Positions 34,054-46,497 of a stretch of DNA of 64,000 nt are shown here, piece by piece (position 1 is the stretch's first letter; each line of letters opens with the position of its first letter). The notes beneath the pieces were generated by a model. The model ran no database searches. It was not told the DNA's origin and was given only the letters and a program-made list of their open reading frames with translations. Source of the stretch: Tetracladium setigerum (Eukaryota > Ascomycota > Leotiomycetes > Helotiales); NCBI GenBank assembly GCA_031472005.1, contig PZJY01000001.1:1860001-1924000 (forward strand). The letters are read 5' to 3'. Position numbers and translations under genes: made by a program.

Positions 34054-34829
34054 TTTGGTGGTATTAAAAGGGGATTTTGTGGGAAAGGTATTAAATCTGC
34101 GTAGAAAGTCTCGTTAGTCTTTGGTTGAGGAGTCTGCAGAGAACGCGACGGTCGGTGTTGTTGTTGTTGTTTTGTTGTCGTACGCGACGGGAGGTTGTCT
34201 TACCGAAAGAGTGTTGCTGAAGAAGAAGAGGAGGACTCGAGAGCTGATGATTATTAGATAGATGGTGAACTGGAAGCTTTAAACGATTGATGCTTGAAGT
34301 TTTGAGGATGAAAGAGAGTGGGAGCAGGCGGAAGAAAGGGAGACGGAGGAGATGGATGGATGGGGGAGATTCCTTGGTAGTGGATTCACCACAGAAATTA
34401 AACACGAGCAAGATGTGCCATCGCTGCAGGGGGAAAAACAATGCACACCCCGACCATGGCCGTCCATGGCGTTTCCTTCAACCAATCTGACGCCAGATGC
34501 AACACGAGCTGGCTGCAAAGTTGGAAAGGTTAAAATATTAAAGAAATATTAATGGATACAGTAATGATACAATTGATACTCCATCCGGACTAAAGCCAGG
34601 GCAACAAGGAAAGAATGATGAGATTCTTCTTCTTCTGAATACGGGGTTACAGGGTTGCAGGGGCGCAAAGAGTACTTCAATCATCTTCGTCTTCATCTCG
34701 ACATCAAAGCAGGATTCTAGAATCTCCCTCCTCATCCCAAAATACTGGGTCGCTCGGAAAGCGATCAGATGTGAGAGAGAATACGGGAGTATTGAAAGTT
34801 GAAGGTTACGTACAGACCGAGTAGAAGAT

Positions 34830-34874
34830 TCATCATCATCGCCATCATCATCCCCATCATCGTCACCATCATCG
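34830..34874. repeat. Imperfect (ATC)n microsatellite
   Basis: Runs of CATCATCATC broken by single changes, continuing into TTATTA. Confidence 0.8.
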
Positions 34875-35378
34875 TTATTATTACTATCATTCCGTTATTG
34901 TTCTCATCATTGTTGTTACTGTTTTTTTTTAATTGTTTTTGTTATTGTTTTTGTTCCTGTTTTGCTCAGACCGAAGTGGGAGGGAGCAGCTCCGTTGTCT
35001 CACCAATACTGTGTCTGTTCTTGCTGCTATTTCTGTCTAGAACAACGGGCCGATGCATCAGCAAAACATTCTTCCACCTCCTCCTGCTCCTCCTCCATCT
35101 TCTGGAAGAATCCGGAGTAGTCGAGTCTCGAAAATGAATCATGATGAACATGGGGAAAACCTTAGAGCAGAGGCAGTCATTCATCATCTCTCGGCGTGGA
35201 GGAGTTGAGGTGCTTCTGGAGTGCGGTTCACCTGTTGGCCTGTTCAACCATTTTGGCTCCTTTCCTGCACCACTTTTTATGCTTGCTTGGACGGATTCAT
35301 CGCTGTGGCGAAGAACTCGACCATCAATTATCTTTAGCCTCAATCTTACTAGGGAGAACAGCTTCTCTTTTGTTTTCT

Positions 35379-35380
35379 TT

Positions 35381-35406
<26 letters not shown>
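35379..35406. repeat. (CT)n microsatellite
   Basis: About fourteen CT units in non-coding DNA. Confidence 0.9.
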
Positions 35407-35411
<5 letters not shown>

Positions 35412-36158
35412 GTTCTTTGAGTGGCTCCTTTTTTTTGTTATTCTGTCTCTCCCTTACATCACCATCCTTTGCTGTATTGCACATCATCATCGAGCCTTGT
35501 TGTCTCTCCCGCAGATTTCATCTCATTGGAAGCTGCGACAAGTCGGGAGGAATCCCAACTATTGTTGACTGATCGCTTTAGAGAATCCTACAGCTTGCTT
35601 CCATCCGCAATCGGTTTGTTCCTTGCATCCCATTCAACTCTTGGTGGCTGGCTGGCCGAGAGATCGTCCATCTTTCGTTGCATGTCGCACTTGGGCTCTA
35701 TTAATATCCAGTGGAATTGCCTCATCACCAGCTGCTTCAGCCTCATTGGAGAAATCATAATCGAACATTTGCATGGGTACATCCCCATAGTAAATGCTTC
35801 AATCATTTCGTTTCTATCGCTGTCAATGCACTCTATTTGAAAGCATCCTACATGCACTGAAATTTTCTATGCAAAAAAGTGCCATTGCTTGTGAAGTAGT
35901 TCCTGGCGGATGCGGCAAGATTGCCAGCTTCTTTTCACGATAATATCTTCACTTCTGCATTCTATTAATTGATTGAAATGGAAATGCAAGAGGCCTCGGA
36001 ACGATGGCACATATTGTGGCTTCGCGCTAATGTAACTTCCTTCAGCTTCAGCCGGACTACTACTCAAGACAGCTACCTACTTTTGATGACATTCCTCTCG
36101 CAAACTGACCAGAAGTGCCTGGTCCAAGAGATAATCAAATTCAATAACCGGTGTGAAA

Positions 36159-37417
36159 ATGTCACACTCGGTTCCAGTCCTGTTGTTCTTCATACTTGCA
36201 GTTCGTGCCCAAACGGCTCCAGGTAATCGCCATTTTTGGTCATAAGGCTGGCGGCCATGTGGCTAATCAAAGCAGATGCTCCTCTCCCCAACCACCAGCA
36301 ACCCAAATCCCCAGAGCTAGATGAATTAGATGTGGTAGAATGGCAAAGCCTCTTTTGGGGATTATTTGCCCTCGCCGTCCACGCCATGAGCATCCCTTCC
36401 CTCCTAGACATCCACCTACTCAAGAAGGATTTCCTCCTCTTCCCGATGAGGAGCTCACCACTCATCTGCATGGCCGACGCGCTATACATCCTCTACCGAG
36501 TATTCCAATCTTTTATCATAAAGAGAGAAAGTCTTCAAAATACAACTTGGCGATCGTGGTCAGCCGACAGAATTCTCTCCGCACTAGAAAAGACTCAGAG
36601 GAAACACCCCATCGCTTCTCTGGTAGCATTTCTTGGAATTTCCACCCAGGCAGTCAAAATCTTTGGCTTTCAAGGTAGTGAGCTTTTGTGGGCTCAAATC
36701 GTCGTGGGGATGTATATGACATCTTATATCTTTCTGGCCGCGGTATCAGTTCTCCCGCACAACTCAGTCACCAGAGATACCTCTCGGAGAGAAGAGCTCG
36801 TCCGAAAAATGGCGATGGAGACATACCTCATGTCTATCACGGCGCTGCACCTCCCATTCGCTTGCTATGCCATGTACCAAGTATTTTGCGTTCTAGTCAC
36901 AGGGAAACAATGGCCATTCAAATTGACGGCTTCTCCAACCGTGTTCCTCGTCATGTTCCTCGCCTCCGCATCCGTCGTCTTCTCCGCCTTCCCGATTCTC
37001 GTCAACACGCTGAAAACCACGCCGTCGAGGCCCTTTTTCATCATCACAAATCCAATAATCCGTTTTGTGGATAATGCGGCCCTGATCATTGTACTTCTCA
37101 TCGTTCTATTCATGAACTTATCTCTGTACATTTATCCCGAAACAAACGAATGGCCCATGGTCACCGGTGGACATGTGATGATGCTAGGTGGCATTATGAT
37201 TGCTTTGATATTACTTGTACTGTCGGAGCTCTTGCTAGTGGGCGAGGCTCTGTTGACGGGGCTTTCGTGGTTGGAGGACAGAGAGGGTTCTGAGGGGTTG
37301 GAAGTTTTTGCGATTAATTTTGCGTGTACCGGGCTTATCGTTAGTGCTTTGTATTGTTGTTTTGTGTATGATCCAATGGAGACTAGCAAGCCTGGGTGGA
37401 CTGACCAACTTGGTTGA
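36159..37417 (+). CDS. Orphan multi-span membrane protein with signal peptide
   Basis: Exons are 36159-36222 and 36276-37417; the intron is 53 bases, with branch GCTAATC and phase 1. 401 residues. The first exon encodes a clean signal peptide (MSHSVPVLLFFILAVRAQTA). The rest has about nine hydrophobic spans, such as SLFWGLFALAVHAMSIPSLL, ADALYILYRVFQSFI, AALIIVLLIVLFMNLSLYIY and HVMMLGGIMIALILLVLSEL. An Arg/Lys-rich loop (RDTSRREELVRKMAM) lies between spans. I do not recognise a family or a transport motif. A start at 36257 inside the intron would lose the signal peptide and is less likely. Confidence 0.72.
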
Positions 37418-37692
37418 TTCTTGTTATTATAGTATCACTTACTCATCTACAGTATCACAGAGTTATTCTCTTGATATTCTTGAAAAGCAGTATCCACTCG
37501 GTCTCCACAACGTAAAGAGTTTGACCCGATCATGAAGACTCACATGTTAAAACAGACCAAGTAGGCAGATTTTCTTTCCACCCTTGAGACTTCTTCCGTA
37601 GCCGTGGACCGATAATGATCTACATACAATTTCAATCCAGATCTTATTTCACCCGATATCAGGTTGACGCCAGTTGGTATCCCCCCTTCATA

Positions 37693-39044
37693 TCAAGGCT
37701 TAACCAAGACAATCTCCCCCGTCTCCGTATAAAAGATCTCCCTACACTTCACACATCTCAAATGATTCTTCCCCTCGCTCAAACTACTATCATGATAAAA
37801 CAACCACCACCTCCCACTCCACTCCACAATACTATGATGGGTCGTCCAGCCCACCACCGGCTCCAAAATCCTCCCTCGATACGTAAACGGCCCCAGCGGA
37901 TTATCCCCCGTCGCGTAGACGAGTAGATGCGTGTCACCGGTGGAGTAGGAGAAGTAATACACGTCGTTGTATTTGTGGAGCCAGGCGGCTTCGAAGAAGC
38001 GTTTATCGTGGTCGGATGCGGCGATTGGGAGGGTGGTCGTTGGGTCGAGGATGGTGAGGGATTGGACGGGGGAGGCGAGGGAGATCATGTCTGGGTTGAG
38101 GCGGGCGACGCGAGGGAGGAGAGCGGGCGTGGAACCGGTTGGTTCGTCGGAGTTGTCGGCATGGGGGTTGAAGGTTGGGGTTTTCCAATTTTGTAGCCTG
38201 TTTTTTTGAAAGAAAAAAAACGTGTTAGAAGTGATTTAAGTCAAATGGGAATGATTTCCTTGAATTCTTTTTTTTTGGAGTTTGTGTATGAACATGTTTT
38301 GGATTATGTCAAATGTAATTGGTGGAAAGAGTAGAACATATATAGTGAACCGAACTTACTGTCCACCCCATAGCCCTCCAAAGTACAAATATGCCTCTCC
38401 ATCATCATCCACGAAACACGCAGGGTCGATGCTATAACTGCCCTCAATGGGTTCCTTCTCGGGTACGAAAGGACCCTCAGGGACATCGGAGATGGCAACG
38501 CCAATGCGGAAGATTCCTTCCTTGTCACGAGCTGGGAAGTAGAGGTAGTATTTGCCGTTGGCGGTTGCGCAGTCTGGGGCCCAGAGTTGTTTGGATACCC
38601 AGGGGATTTGGGAGGAGTGGAGGGCGACGCCGTGATCGGTTACGGCGGAGGTGGGAGAGTCGAGGGAGAAGACGTGGTAGTCTTCCATGGCATATTCTGG
38701 ATTGAGTTAGTATGTGTCCTTCTTTTGGATATATGCAATAGTAAATTTGTCTTGCAAAGAGAATAATAGTTGGAGAATGATATGTGTGCAATAAATGATC
38801 AAAATTGCTGGGTCTGAAGTATAGGAAGAGAAGCATGGAATGAATCAAGGATCAAAACTGATGGTTCTTGAATTAGAGAAAGAGAGAGTGTGGAAAGATG
38901 TATATACATACGATCTCCATAGTCATTATCCTCGATATCTGTGGCCACGTCGTGGGAGGGGTAGATGTAGAGTTTCCCATTGAATACATGAGCTGAAGGA
39001 TCAGCAGTAAACAAGTGAGTGATGAGAGGCGGTTGGTCCGACAT
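37693..39044 (-). CDS. Glycoside hydrolase family 43
   Basis: Five-bladed beta-propeller arabinanase/xylosidase family. Exons are 38912-39044, 38360-38696 and 37693-38197; the introns are 215 and 162 bases, long for this window. 324 residues. Family signals: ADPSAHVFNGKLYIYPSHD with the catalytic base Asp near the N-terminus, KQLWAPDC, SIDPACFVDDDGEAYLYFGG with the second Asp, and KRFFEAAWLHKYNDVYYFSY with the Glu acid, then a His in VGWTTHHSIVEW. The protein starts directly at the first propeller blade and has no signal peptide, so it looks cytosolic. Substrate (xylo- or arabino-oligosaccharides) is inference. Divergent from the next gene with 653 bases between. Confidence 0.9.
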
Positions 39045-39697
39045 TATGCAAGAAACTGCGGTTTGTGAATGAATGCAATAATAGATAAATAGAAGAATAA
39101 ACTCCTAAATTCCAGAGCGAAAGAGAAGAGGAAAGAAAAAGCACTTGCTCTCACTTCATATACTTTTGAAGAATGAACTTGATTCTGGGCACGCCTTTTA
39201 TCCACTCACTCCCATTTAACCGCCGTTCTCCTCGGGTTCAACTATCCGAAGATCTTCTCAAGTGTTTACCCATCTCGTCTACATCACGAGCAACGTTTTT
39301 GCTCGTTTTCTCTCTCTTCCTCGTCATATCACCACAGATAAGATCGAGGGGGAAGTCGAGGTTGAGCCAGGACGAGGGGAAGAAGGTCGTGCAAAGCCGG
39401 TAAAATTGGGCGGGTAAAGTGGTCACCCTTATTCATCCATCTCCCGCCAAGGCCAAGCACCCCTCCCCCGCCAACAAAAATCCTCCGAATCAACCCGCCG
39501 GATGCAGTCTGGCGTCGGCGCCAAACACGAGGGAGGCACCGATCCATCAATCGATAACACATCCGAGATCTCTCAACACCTCACCACCACCCCCAAAGGA
39601 GCTCAAGCTTCGACCTACTCCGTAGATCGATCGCCCCCCGTCCCAAACAATCTAATCACACGCACCCACGCACGACCGCATCTTCCAACCCACCGAG
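39045..39697. promoter_or_regulatory. Divergent promoter region between GH43 and the conserved protein gene
   Basis: 653 bases between two divergent start codons. An open frame at 39502-39984 overlaps the next gene in another frame and looks like leader sequence. Confidence 0.5.
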
Positions 39698-40518
39698 ATG
39701 CCAGGTCTCACAGTCGACACCACCACTTCACCTACGCACCTGCACTCTCCATCGCATCATCTTCACGCTACTCAAGACTCTCTGTTAGAAACGCCCCAAC
39801 AAACGCAGTCATCCTCTTCCTTAACCTCCCCAACCCACGATGCCGATGCAGATGCCCCTCCTTACTCTCCCATAACGCCCACCCTCGCCGCCGCGCGCCT
39901 GGCTCCAACTACAAATACATATACACATTCACAGGAGCCGCAAGTCTCGATACCGCATCCGGCGCCGGTGCCGATCACGTTTGAAGAGAATCCCGATGCG
40001 CTGGCATTGAAGAGTGCGATTTCGATATTGCAGATGCAGGCGCGCAATGCGACTAGAGATATCGTGAAATTGCAGAAGATCAAGGAGAGGGCGATTGGGG
40101 ATCCGGACGCTTTCAAGGATGCCTTGGGGAAAGGAAAGGTCGGGGGAGGGAAGGATGGCCTTTTTGAACCTGCCGATAATTCAGATGACTCCGATGACGA
40201 GCAGGAGATGAAGTGTGCGGAGGAGAGCGGAAAGGGTGGATGGGAGAGCTTGCCTACGCCTCAGAATGTGGTGAGGTGTCCACCGATAAATTGGACGCAG
40301 TATGCTGTGGTGGGGAGAGCTTGGATAAGTTGCATCAGGATCAGGTTTCTAGGCCGAGTGAAGGAGTGCCGCAGAGGGTTGGCCCAGATGGGCTGATATT
40401 CTTTGGCGGGGAGGGCGTGAGGAGGCAGAGTGATCTTGGATCTGTGGTTGCGGCTCCCTATACTCCTGGAAGAGATAGGATCGACAAGATGGGGACAAGG
40501 AAGGGTGGCAAGAGATGA
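39698..40518 (+). CDS. Conserved fungal protein of unknown function
   Basis: Single exon of 273 residues once one G, missing from the run at 40312-40315, is counted. There the frame passes from NWTQYAVVG to ESLDKLHQDQVSRP. The N-terminal third is Ser/Thr/Pro-rich. A helix follows (LKSAISILQMQARNATRDIVKLQKIK), then an acidic patch DNSDDSDDEQE. The block LPTPQNVVRCPPINWTQYAV and the basic end TRKGGKR look like the most constrained parts. I recall similar proteins across Pezizomycotina but no established role. A nuclear role is only suggested by the acidic/basic layout. Confidence 0.75.
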
Positions 40519-41350
40519 TATGAGAGAGAAACGGAGACATTGATATTGTGCTATGAGATATGTGATATAAACGAGATGATGATGATGAAAGGCTGTTTGG
40601 GAATGCATGGTTTGGCGTTAAGGTTCTTTGCGGCATTTGAGGCGCTGAAGGGAAGGAAAGGGAATAGAGCCTTGAGAGAGTATGTGAAGTGTGCAGATAG
40701 TAGAGTTTGCACACACTTTAGATCTCCTGGCATTCCTGCTGAAAAAAGAGCAAGAATACTAACAAGATGAAGCATTTTCTCTCCTCATACTGTTGGATGG
40801 TAGCTGGTCTTTTGCATTTGTAAATAAAGAGCTGACCGCAATAATGAATGCTCAAGGTCCATTACTGGCTTGATTGCCCATGCAAATGAAACCGTTGTAT
40901 TCTATCTAAAACTGAGTACCTAGGTGTGGCAATCTGAACAACAGACAGCAATATTTCGTTGTTGAATATCTTCATCACTATGAATTTATAAACGACCCCT
41001 CCGACAGCCAAGTACTGCCACCGCCTTCTACAAAATTTATCGACCCCTCCATCCGACATCACTGACGCATCTCTCTTTCCCTTCCCCTGACTGACGACAA
41101 GAACACCTAATTATCTGGAATTCGTCCTTCCAACAGGATTCGGTCACAAACAACTCAAAGATACAACAATCCCTATCCCGGTCCCGTGCTCTCACGAGCA
41201 TCTCCGGACCTCTTTGACCGGCCATTGAGATCACCAGCCCTGCAGAATTTTCTCAAAAAACAACCCCGCCATCCCTCCATCCACTTCTGAACTTCCATTC
41301 TTCATCTTGTCCTTCGCGCAGCCAGCTTGATCAAGAAAGACCAAAACAAG
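40519..41350. other. Intergenic, promoter of FGAM synthase gene
   Basis: 0.8 kb, no gene supported. Confidence 0.5.
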
Positions 41351-44300
41351 ATGGAGTACACAGCTTGGACTGGCGAAGCGTGTTTCACGCAAGCTGAATG
41401 TACCAAATTGACTGAGAGAATCAACAAATCTGTGGGTGGCAATGGTAACAGCGTTGTGGAGATCAGAGGAGTGTGGACTCATTATACGCATTGGAAGTTG
41501 GAGGGCAAAGATAAGGATTCGGAGGCCAAGTTGAAGGAGTTGCTTCCTCATGAGGTCGAGCAGGCTTTGGAGAAGAAACAAGGTATGTTCTTGTCCTTGT
41601 TTGGTCGGGTTGTGAGTTTTGTTTCATGTTATTAGAGATGATGGTGTGGCCTTGTTCGTATGTAACGAGTGTTACGTGCAGATAGGAAGTCTGTGTATTT
41701 ACTTTTATATTTTAAAAAGGGGATGTTAAACATGATATTAGTCACTTTTCAGTGGCTAAATTCTAATGTTTTGATACCGACCTAGCGAAGGAGATATAAC
41801 TAACCAGAACAGGAGAAAATTCCGAAATATTCTATATTGCTCCAAGAAACATCTCCCCATGGAGTTCCAAGGCTACGAGCATAGCTCTAGTCTGTGGTCT
41901 GAAGCAAGTTCAACGTATCGAGAGAGGCAGAGCCGTTCTAGTACGATTTGCAGACCAAGTTCCGGAAGCGTCAACTTTCAAAGATGTGCTATTTGACCGC
42001 ATGACCGAAACCTTTAGCACCCAGGAACCCGACTTATCTCAAATGTTTACCAATGGACAACCTTTCCCTCTGGAGGTGATTGATTTGTCGTCATCGACAG
42101 AATCTCCCATTGCTGTCCTGAAAGCATACAACAAAGAGCGTGGTCTCGCATTGGATCTGCCAGAAATGGAATATCTCGTTGAAGCATACAAGAAAGTCGG
42201 CAGAGTAAGCTCCATGTCCCGGGAGGAGGCTTGAAGTGCTAATGGCAATTCTGTAGTCGCCTTACGATATCGAGCTTTTCATGTTCGCTCAGGTCAATTC
42301 GGAGCACTGTCGGCACAAGCAGTTCAACGCTAACTGGACCATTGATGGTATTGGAAAAGGCAAGAGTCTTTTCGACATGATTCGCAACACTCATCAGCAA
42401 AACCCTGCTTTCACAGTCTCCGCCTACAGCGATAATGCCGCAGTTCTTGAAGGAGAGATTGCAAGTAAGAAATCGCCCGTCGACTTATCACCTTTGAGAA
42501 TCATTCTAATGTAATTTATAGGCTTCTGGGCACCTGATTACTCAACTGGTAGTTGGAAGCAGACCAAAGAGAGAGTTCACTTCCTGGTAAAGGTCGAGAC
42601 ACACAATCACCCAACAGCAATTTCACCATTTCCAGGTGCAGCTACTGGATCTGGTGGGGAGATCAGAGACGAAGGTGCTGTAGGAAGAGGATCAACCCCC
42701 AAAGCAGGACTTTGCGGATTCTGGGTCTCAGATTTGCTCATCCCCGATCACAGCCAGCCATGGGAAATCGACATTGGAAAGCCAGCACACTACGCCAGTA
42801 GTTTGGACATCATGTTGGAGGCACCTATTGGAAGTGCAAGATTCAACAACGAGTTTGGACGTCCTTGTCTATCTGGATGCTTCCGAACACTCCTCGCGGA
42901 CACTGATGCGGGTGAGGATGGACGGGACATTCGCGGTTTCCACAAGCCAATTATGATTGCTGGTGGCGTTGGAACTGTTCGACCACAGTTCGCTCTAAAG
43001 AATGGAAGAGATGTCAAGGACGGCGCTCATGTTATTGTGCTAGGTGGACCAGCAATGTTGATCGGTCTTGGCGGTGGAGCTGCCTCTAGTAACGACTCTG
43101 GAGAAGGCTCAGTTGAGTTGGACTTTAGCAGTGTTCAACGAGGTAATCCCGAAATGGAACGAAGAGCACAGATGGTTATCAATGCATGTGTTGCACTTGG
43201 CGAAAACAACCCTATTGCATTCATTCACGATGTTGGCGCCGGAGGTCTTTCTAACGCTCTTCCTGAACTTGTCAAGGATGCAGGTTTCGGTGGAAAGTTT
43301 GAGTTGAGACAGGTCGAGAGTGCTGATAACAGCATGAGTCCACTGCAAATCTGGTGTTGCGAAGCTCAAGAGCGTTATGTTATGCTGGTTAACCCAGACA
43401 GCATGAACAAATTTGTCAGTATTGCAAGTAAGTTATGTTCCACATTTTTTAATGCGTTCACTTACTGACATGCATCTTAGACCGTGAGAGATGTGGCTTT
43501 TCGGACGTTGGAACCGTCTTGACCAAGGAGCAAAGCGGTGGTGACAGGCTGGTATTGACAGATCGAGACTCTGTTGAGTATCCTCGACCAATTGACTTGC
43601 CCATGTCAACTCTTTTCCCCAAGGACCGAAAGCTGGAACGAATTGTCAAATCAAGGAAACTCAACCTCACTCCTTTCGATGCCTACAAATCTATCTCGGA
43701 AGCGTACCCACAATTCCCCGAGCATGATCTCCTCCGAAAAGCCATCGAGCGTGTATTCAAGGTGCCCGCAGTTGGTTCAAAGTCATTCCTCATTACAATT
43801 GGCGACCGCAGTGTTGGTGGAATGACAGTTCGTGATCAGATGGTTGGTCCATGGCAAACACCCGTCGCAGATGTGGCCGTGACAGTCACTTCTTTGAACA
43901 TCGGTGACAAGATCAAGACTGGAGAAGCCATGGCCATGGGTGAGAAGCCCACGCTTGCTTTGATCTCACCAGCTGCATCCGCAAGAATGGCTGTTGTGGA
44001 GAGTTTGATGAACTTAGCAGCAGCTCATGTTCTTGGCGACTTACCGAGAGTCAGACTCTCGGCAAACTGGATGGCGGCAGTCAATCACCCAGGAGAAGGA
44101 GCTGCTCTCTACGAAGCTGTTCACGCAATTGGTATGGAGTTATGCCCAAAGCTCGGCATAAGTATCCCAGTTGGAAAGGATTCGACTTCCATGAAGGTCT
44201 CTTGGAAGGACCAAGAAAGTGGAAAGGCAAGCAGCGTTACTGCTCCCGTCACTGCCGTCATTTCCGCATTTGCACCAGTTGAAAATGTAAGAAACACTTG

Positions 44301-45813
44301 GACACCGACCCTTCGTAGACTTGAGGATGTTGGCGAGACCATCTTGATGTATGTCGATTTGGCTCAAGGACACCAGGCTCTGGGAGGATCCGCCTTGGCA
44401 CAAACATTTGGTCAACTTGGAGACGAATCACCAGATGTCAGAGACGCAGATTTGATCGTCGATTACTATGATGCCATTACCCAGTTGCACAATAGTGGAA
44501 TTGTGTTGGCATACCACGATGTCTCTGATGGTGGTTTGCTCACCACTATTGCTGAAATGATGTTTGCTGGTCGTTGTGGAGCAGAGATTATGATCGATGG
44601 CATTGCTAAGAGCTCTTCCGTTGCTGACTCTTTGAGCGCACTCTTCAACGAGGAACTTGGTGCAGTCTTCCAGGTCCGAAAGTCCGATGAGACCAACTTC
44701 ATCCGCTGCTTTGCTACATGTGGTCCTCCTCCAGGACTTGTTCGAAAGATTGGTCGAATCCCAGCTGCCACCAAGCAAAAGCTTTCCATCAGATATGGAC
44801 AACAGGCTCTTCTTCACATGGACAGAGTTGATCTCCAGCAACTGTGGTCACACACCTCTTACCAGATGCAGCGTATTCGCGATAATGTCGAATGTGCAGA
44901 CTCTGAATTCGAGACTATTGCCGATGACCGCGATCCAGGTCTTCAATACAGGTTGACATTCGATCCTCAAGAGTCTATTCTTCCCATCACTGCATCGATC
45001 AGCTCCGTTTTCACCAAAGCTCCCCGTGTCGCAATCCTCAGAGAACAAGGCGTCAATGGCTACGCTGAGATGGCTTTCGCTTTCAAGGCTGCTGGCTTTG
45101 ATGCCATCGATGTTCATATGACCGACATCATCGCAGGCCGCTCACTCGCTGACTTTGTTGGTATTGCAGCTTGCGGAGGATTTTCATACGGTGATGTTCT
45201 CGGTGCTGGAAACGGCTGGGCGAAATCGATCCTCATGCACGAATCCAATGCACGACCTGAATTCCAAAAGTTCTTCGCTAGACCAGATACTTTCGCTTTG
45301 GGTGTATGCAATGGATGCCAAATGCTCACCCGGATTGCTGAACTCATTCCTGGCACCCAGCACTGGCCGGTGTTCCTCGAGAACAAGAGTCAGCAATTCG
45401 AAGGCAGAGTTTCCATGGTTAAGATCCAGGATAACTCCAAGACTCCATCTGTCTTCCTTCACGGCATGAATGGCTCTTCCCTTCCAATCGTCGTCTCTCA
45501 TGGTGAAGGGCGTGCCTCGTTCAAACACCAATCCGACATTGAAGCTCTCAGTGGCGATGGCCTCATTCCAATTCGCTACACTGATAACAGAGGTAGCGTG
45601 ACAACCAAATACCCGTTCAATGCCAATGGAAGTCCGGAGGGTATCGCAGGCGTCAGAAGTGCGGACGGCAGAGTATTAGCGATGATGCCGCATCCAGAGC
45701 GGACCATCATGGGTGATGTGGCTAGCTACATCCCAGATGGGAAGATGGAGCAATGGGGCGAGTTTGGGCCGTGGGTTAGGATGTTTAAGAGTGCTAGGAG
45801 GTGGGTTGGTTAG
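41351..45813 (+). CDS. ADE6: Phosphoribosylformylglycinamidine synthase (FGAM synthase)
   Basis: Fourth step of purine synthesis: FGAR + glutamine + ATP to FGAM. Exons are 41351-41582, 41813-42204, 42257-42464, 42522-43427 and 43481-45813; the introns are 230, 52, 57 and 53 bases. 1356 residues, the normal size of the large eukaryotic enzyme, with no frameshift. Seen: an N-terminal PurS-like part; the linker and first synthetase half with SEHCRHK and KVETHNHPTAISP; the second half with VGGMTVRDQMVGPWQ and VGKDSTSMK; and a C-terminal class I glutaminase with nucleophile GVCNGCQ (45301-45321) and the His/Glu of MMPHPERT. The first intron is unusually long for the window; its branch site CTAAC and acceptor AACAG give phase-correct joining. 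Cytosolic. Confidence 0.96.
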
Positions 45814-46301
45814 GATGGGGTTGGGAGGTAAACAAAGGATGGGCGTTGCTATGGAGTTTTAGAGGTCAAGGGAGGGGTGGTTGATATCATGAGCTAGACG
45901 TTCTTTTTCCTGATTTGCATTTTCAAAAATGATACTACCATATTTTTCATATAGATTTGTGCAATGGAGATCTCACTTACTGCATTGTCTTTAGAACTAT
46001 GCTACCAGTGCGCGTTCAGATTTCATGAGTAAGTGTATGTTGTACTACTGTACCAGAGCCTTATTCACTTTCGGCCTCACGCCCACAGCTCCAAAACAAG
46101 GACTAGAATACTCCCACCGGAAGAAACCCTTTAGTAGTGGACACTCTTCTCGGGGAGTCCCTTCCCTTCCTTCTTCGTGGCGGGAGCTATAATGGTTTTG
46201 AAAATGAGTTACGCTTCTCAACCTCTACATCCCGTTAACTTCTAGCGTCAATGTACTGTATTATTGGTGGACAGCCTGGAGCTTGAGATAGTATTTCTTG
46301 C

Positions 46302-46314
46302 TACAGTACAGTAC
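46302..46314. repeat. TACAG pentamer repeat
   Basis: TACAGTACAGTAC, non-coding. Confidence 0.65.
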
Positions 46315-46465
46315 CTCCTCCAAGATATCATTGGAGAATGTCCATCATTCAGGGTCACATGCGATCTCGATGTCTCCCCGGCAGTACACTGAGGACAGTA
46401 GTCACCCACGGATGGCGTTTTCGCCACCTTTTCCCTCAACCCCTCCCTCCTTCTTCAGAAGAGAG

Positions 46466-46497
46466 ACACATACACACACACACAGAGAGAGAGAGAG
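46466..46497. repeat. Compound (AC)n(AG)n microsatellite
   Basis: ACACATACACACACACAC directly followed by AG units. Confidence 0.85.

Larger units (their letters stand above)
34054..36158. other. Intergenic 2.1 kb with simple repeats
   Basis: Promoters of two divergent genes. It contains an ATC-type repeat (34830-34874) and a CT run (35379-35406). Open frames at 35141-35572 and 35421-35840 are CT-biased, lack domains and overlap; not accepted as genes. Confidence 0.5.

Noticed and set aside
35141..35840. Two open frames of about 140 codons.
   Set aside because: They run through the CT microsatellite, overlap each other and show no domain; likely leader or intergenic DNA.
39502..39984. 160-codon frame upstream of and overlapping the conserved protein gene.
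   Set aside because: Different frame from the conserved one, low complexity, lies in the divergent promoter and leader.
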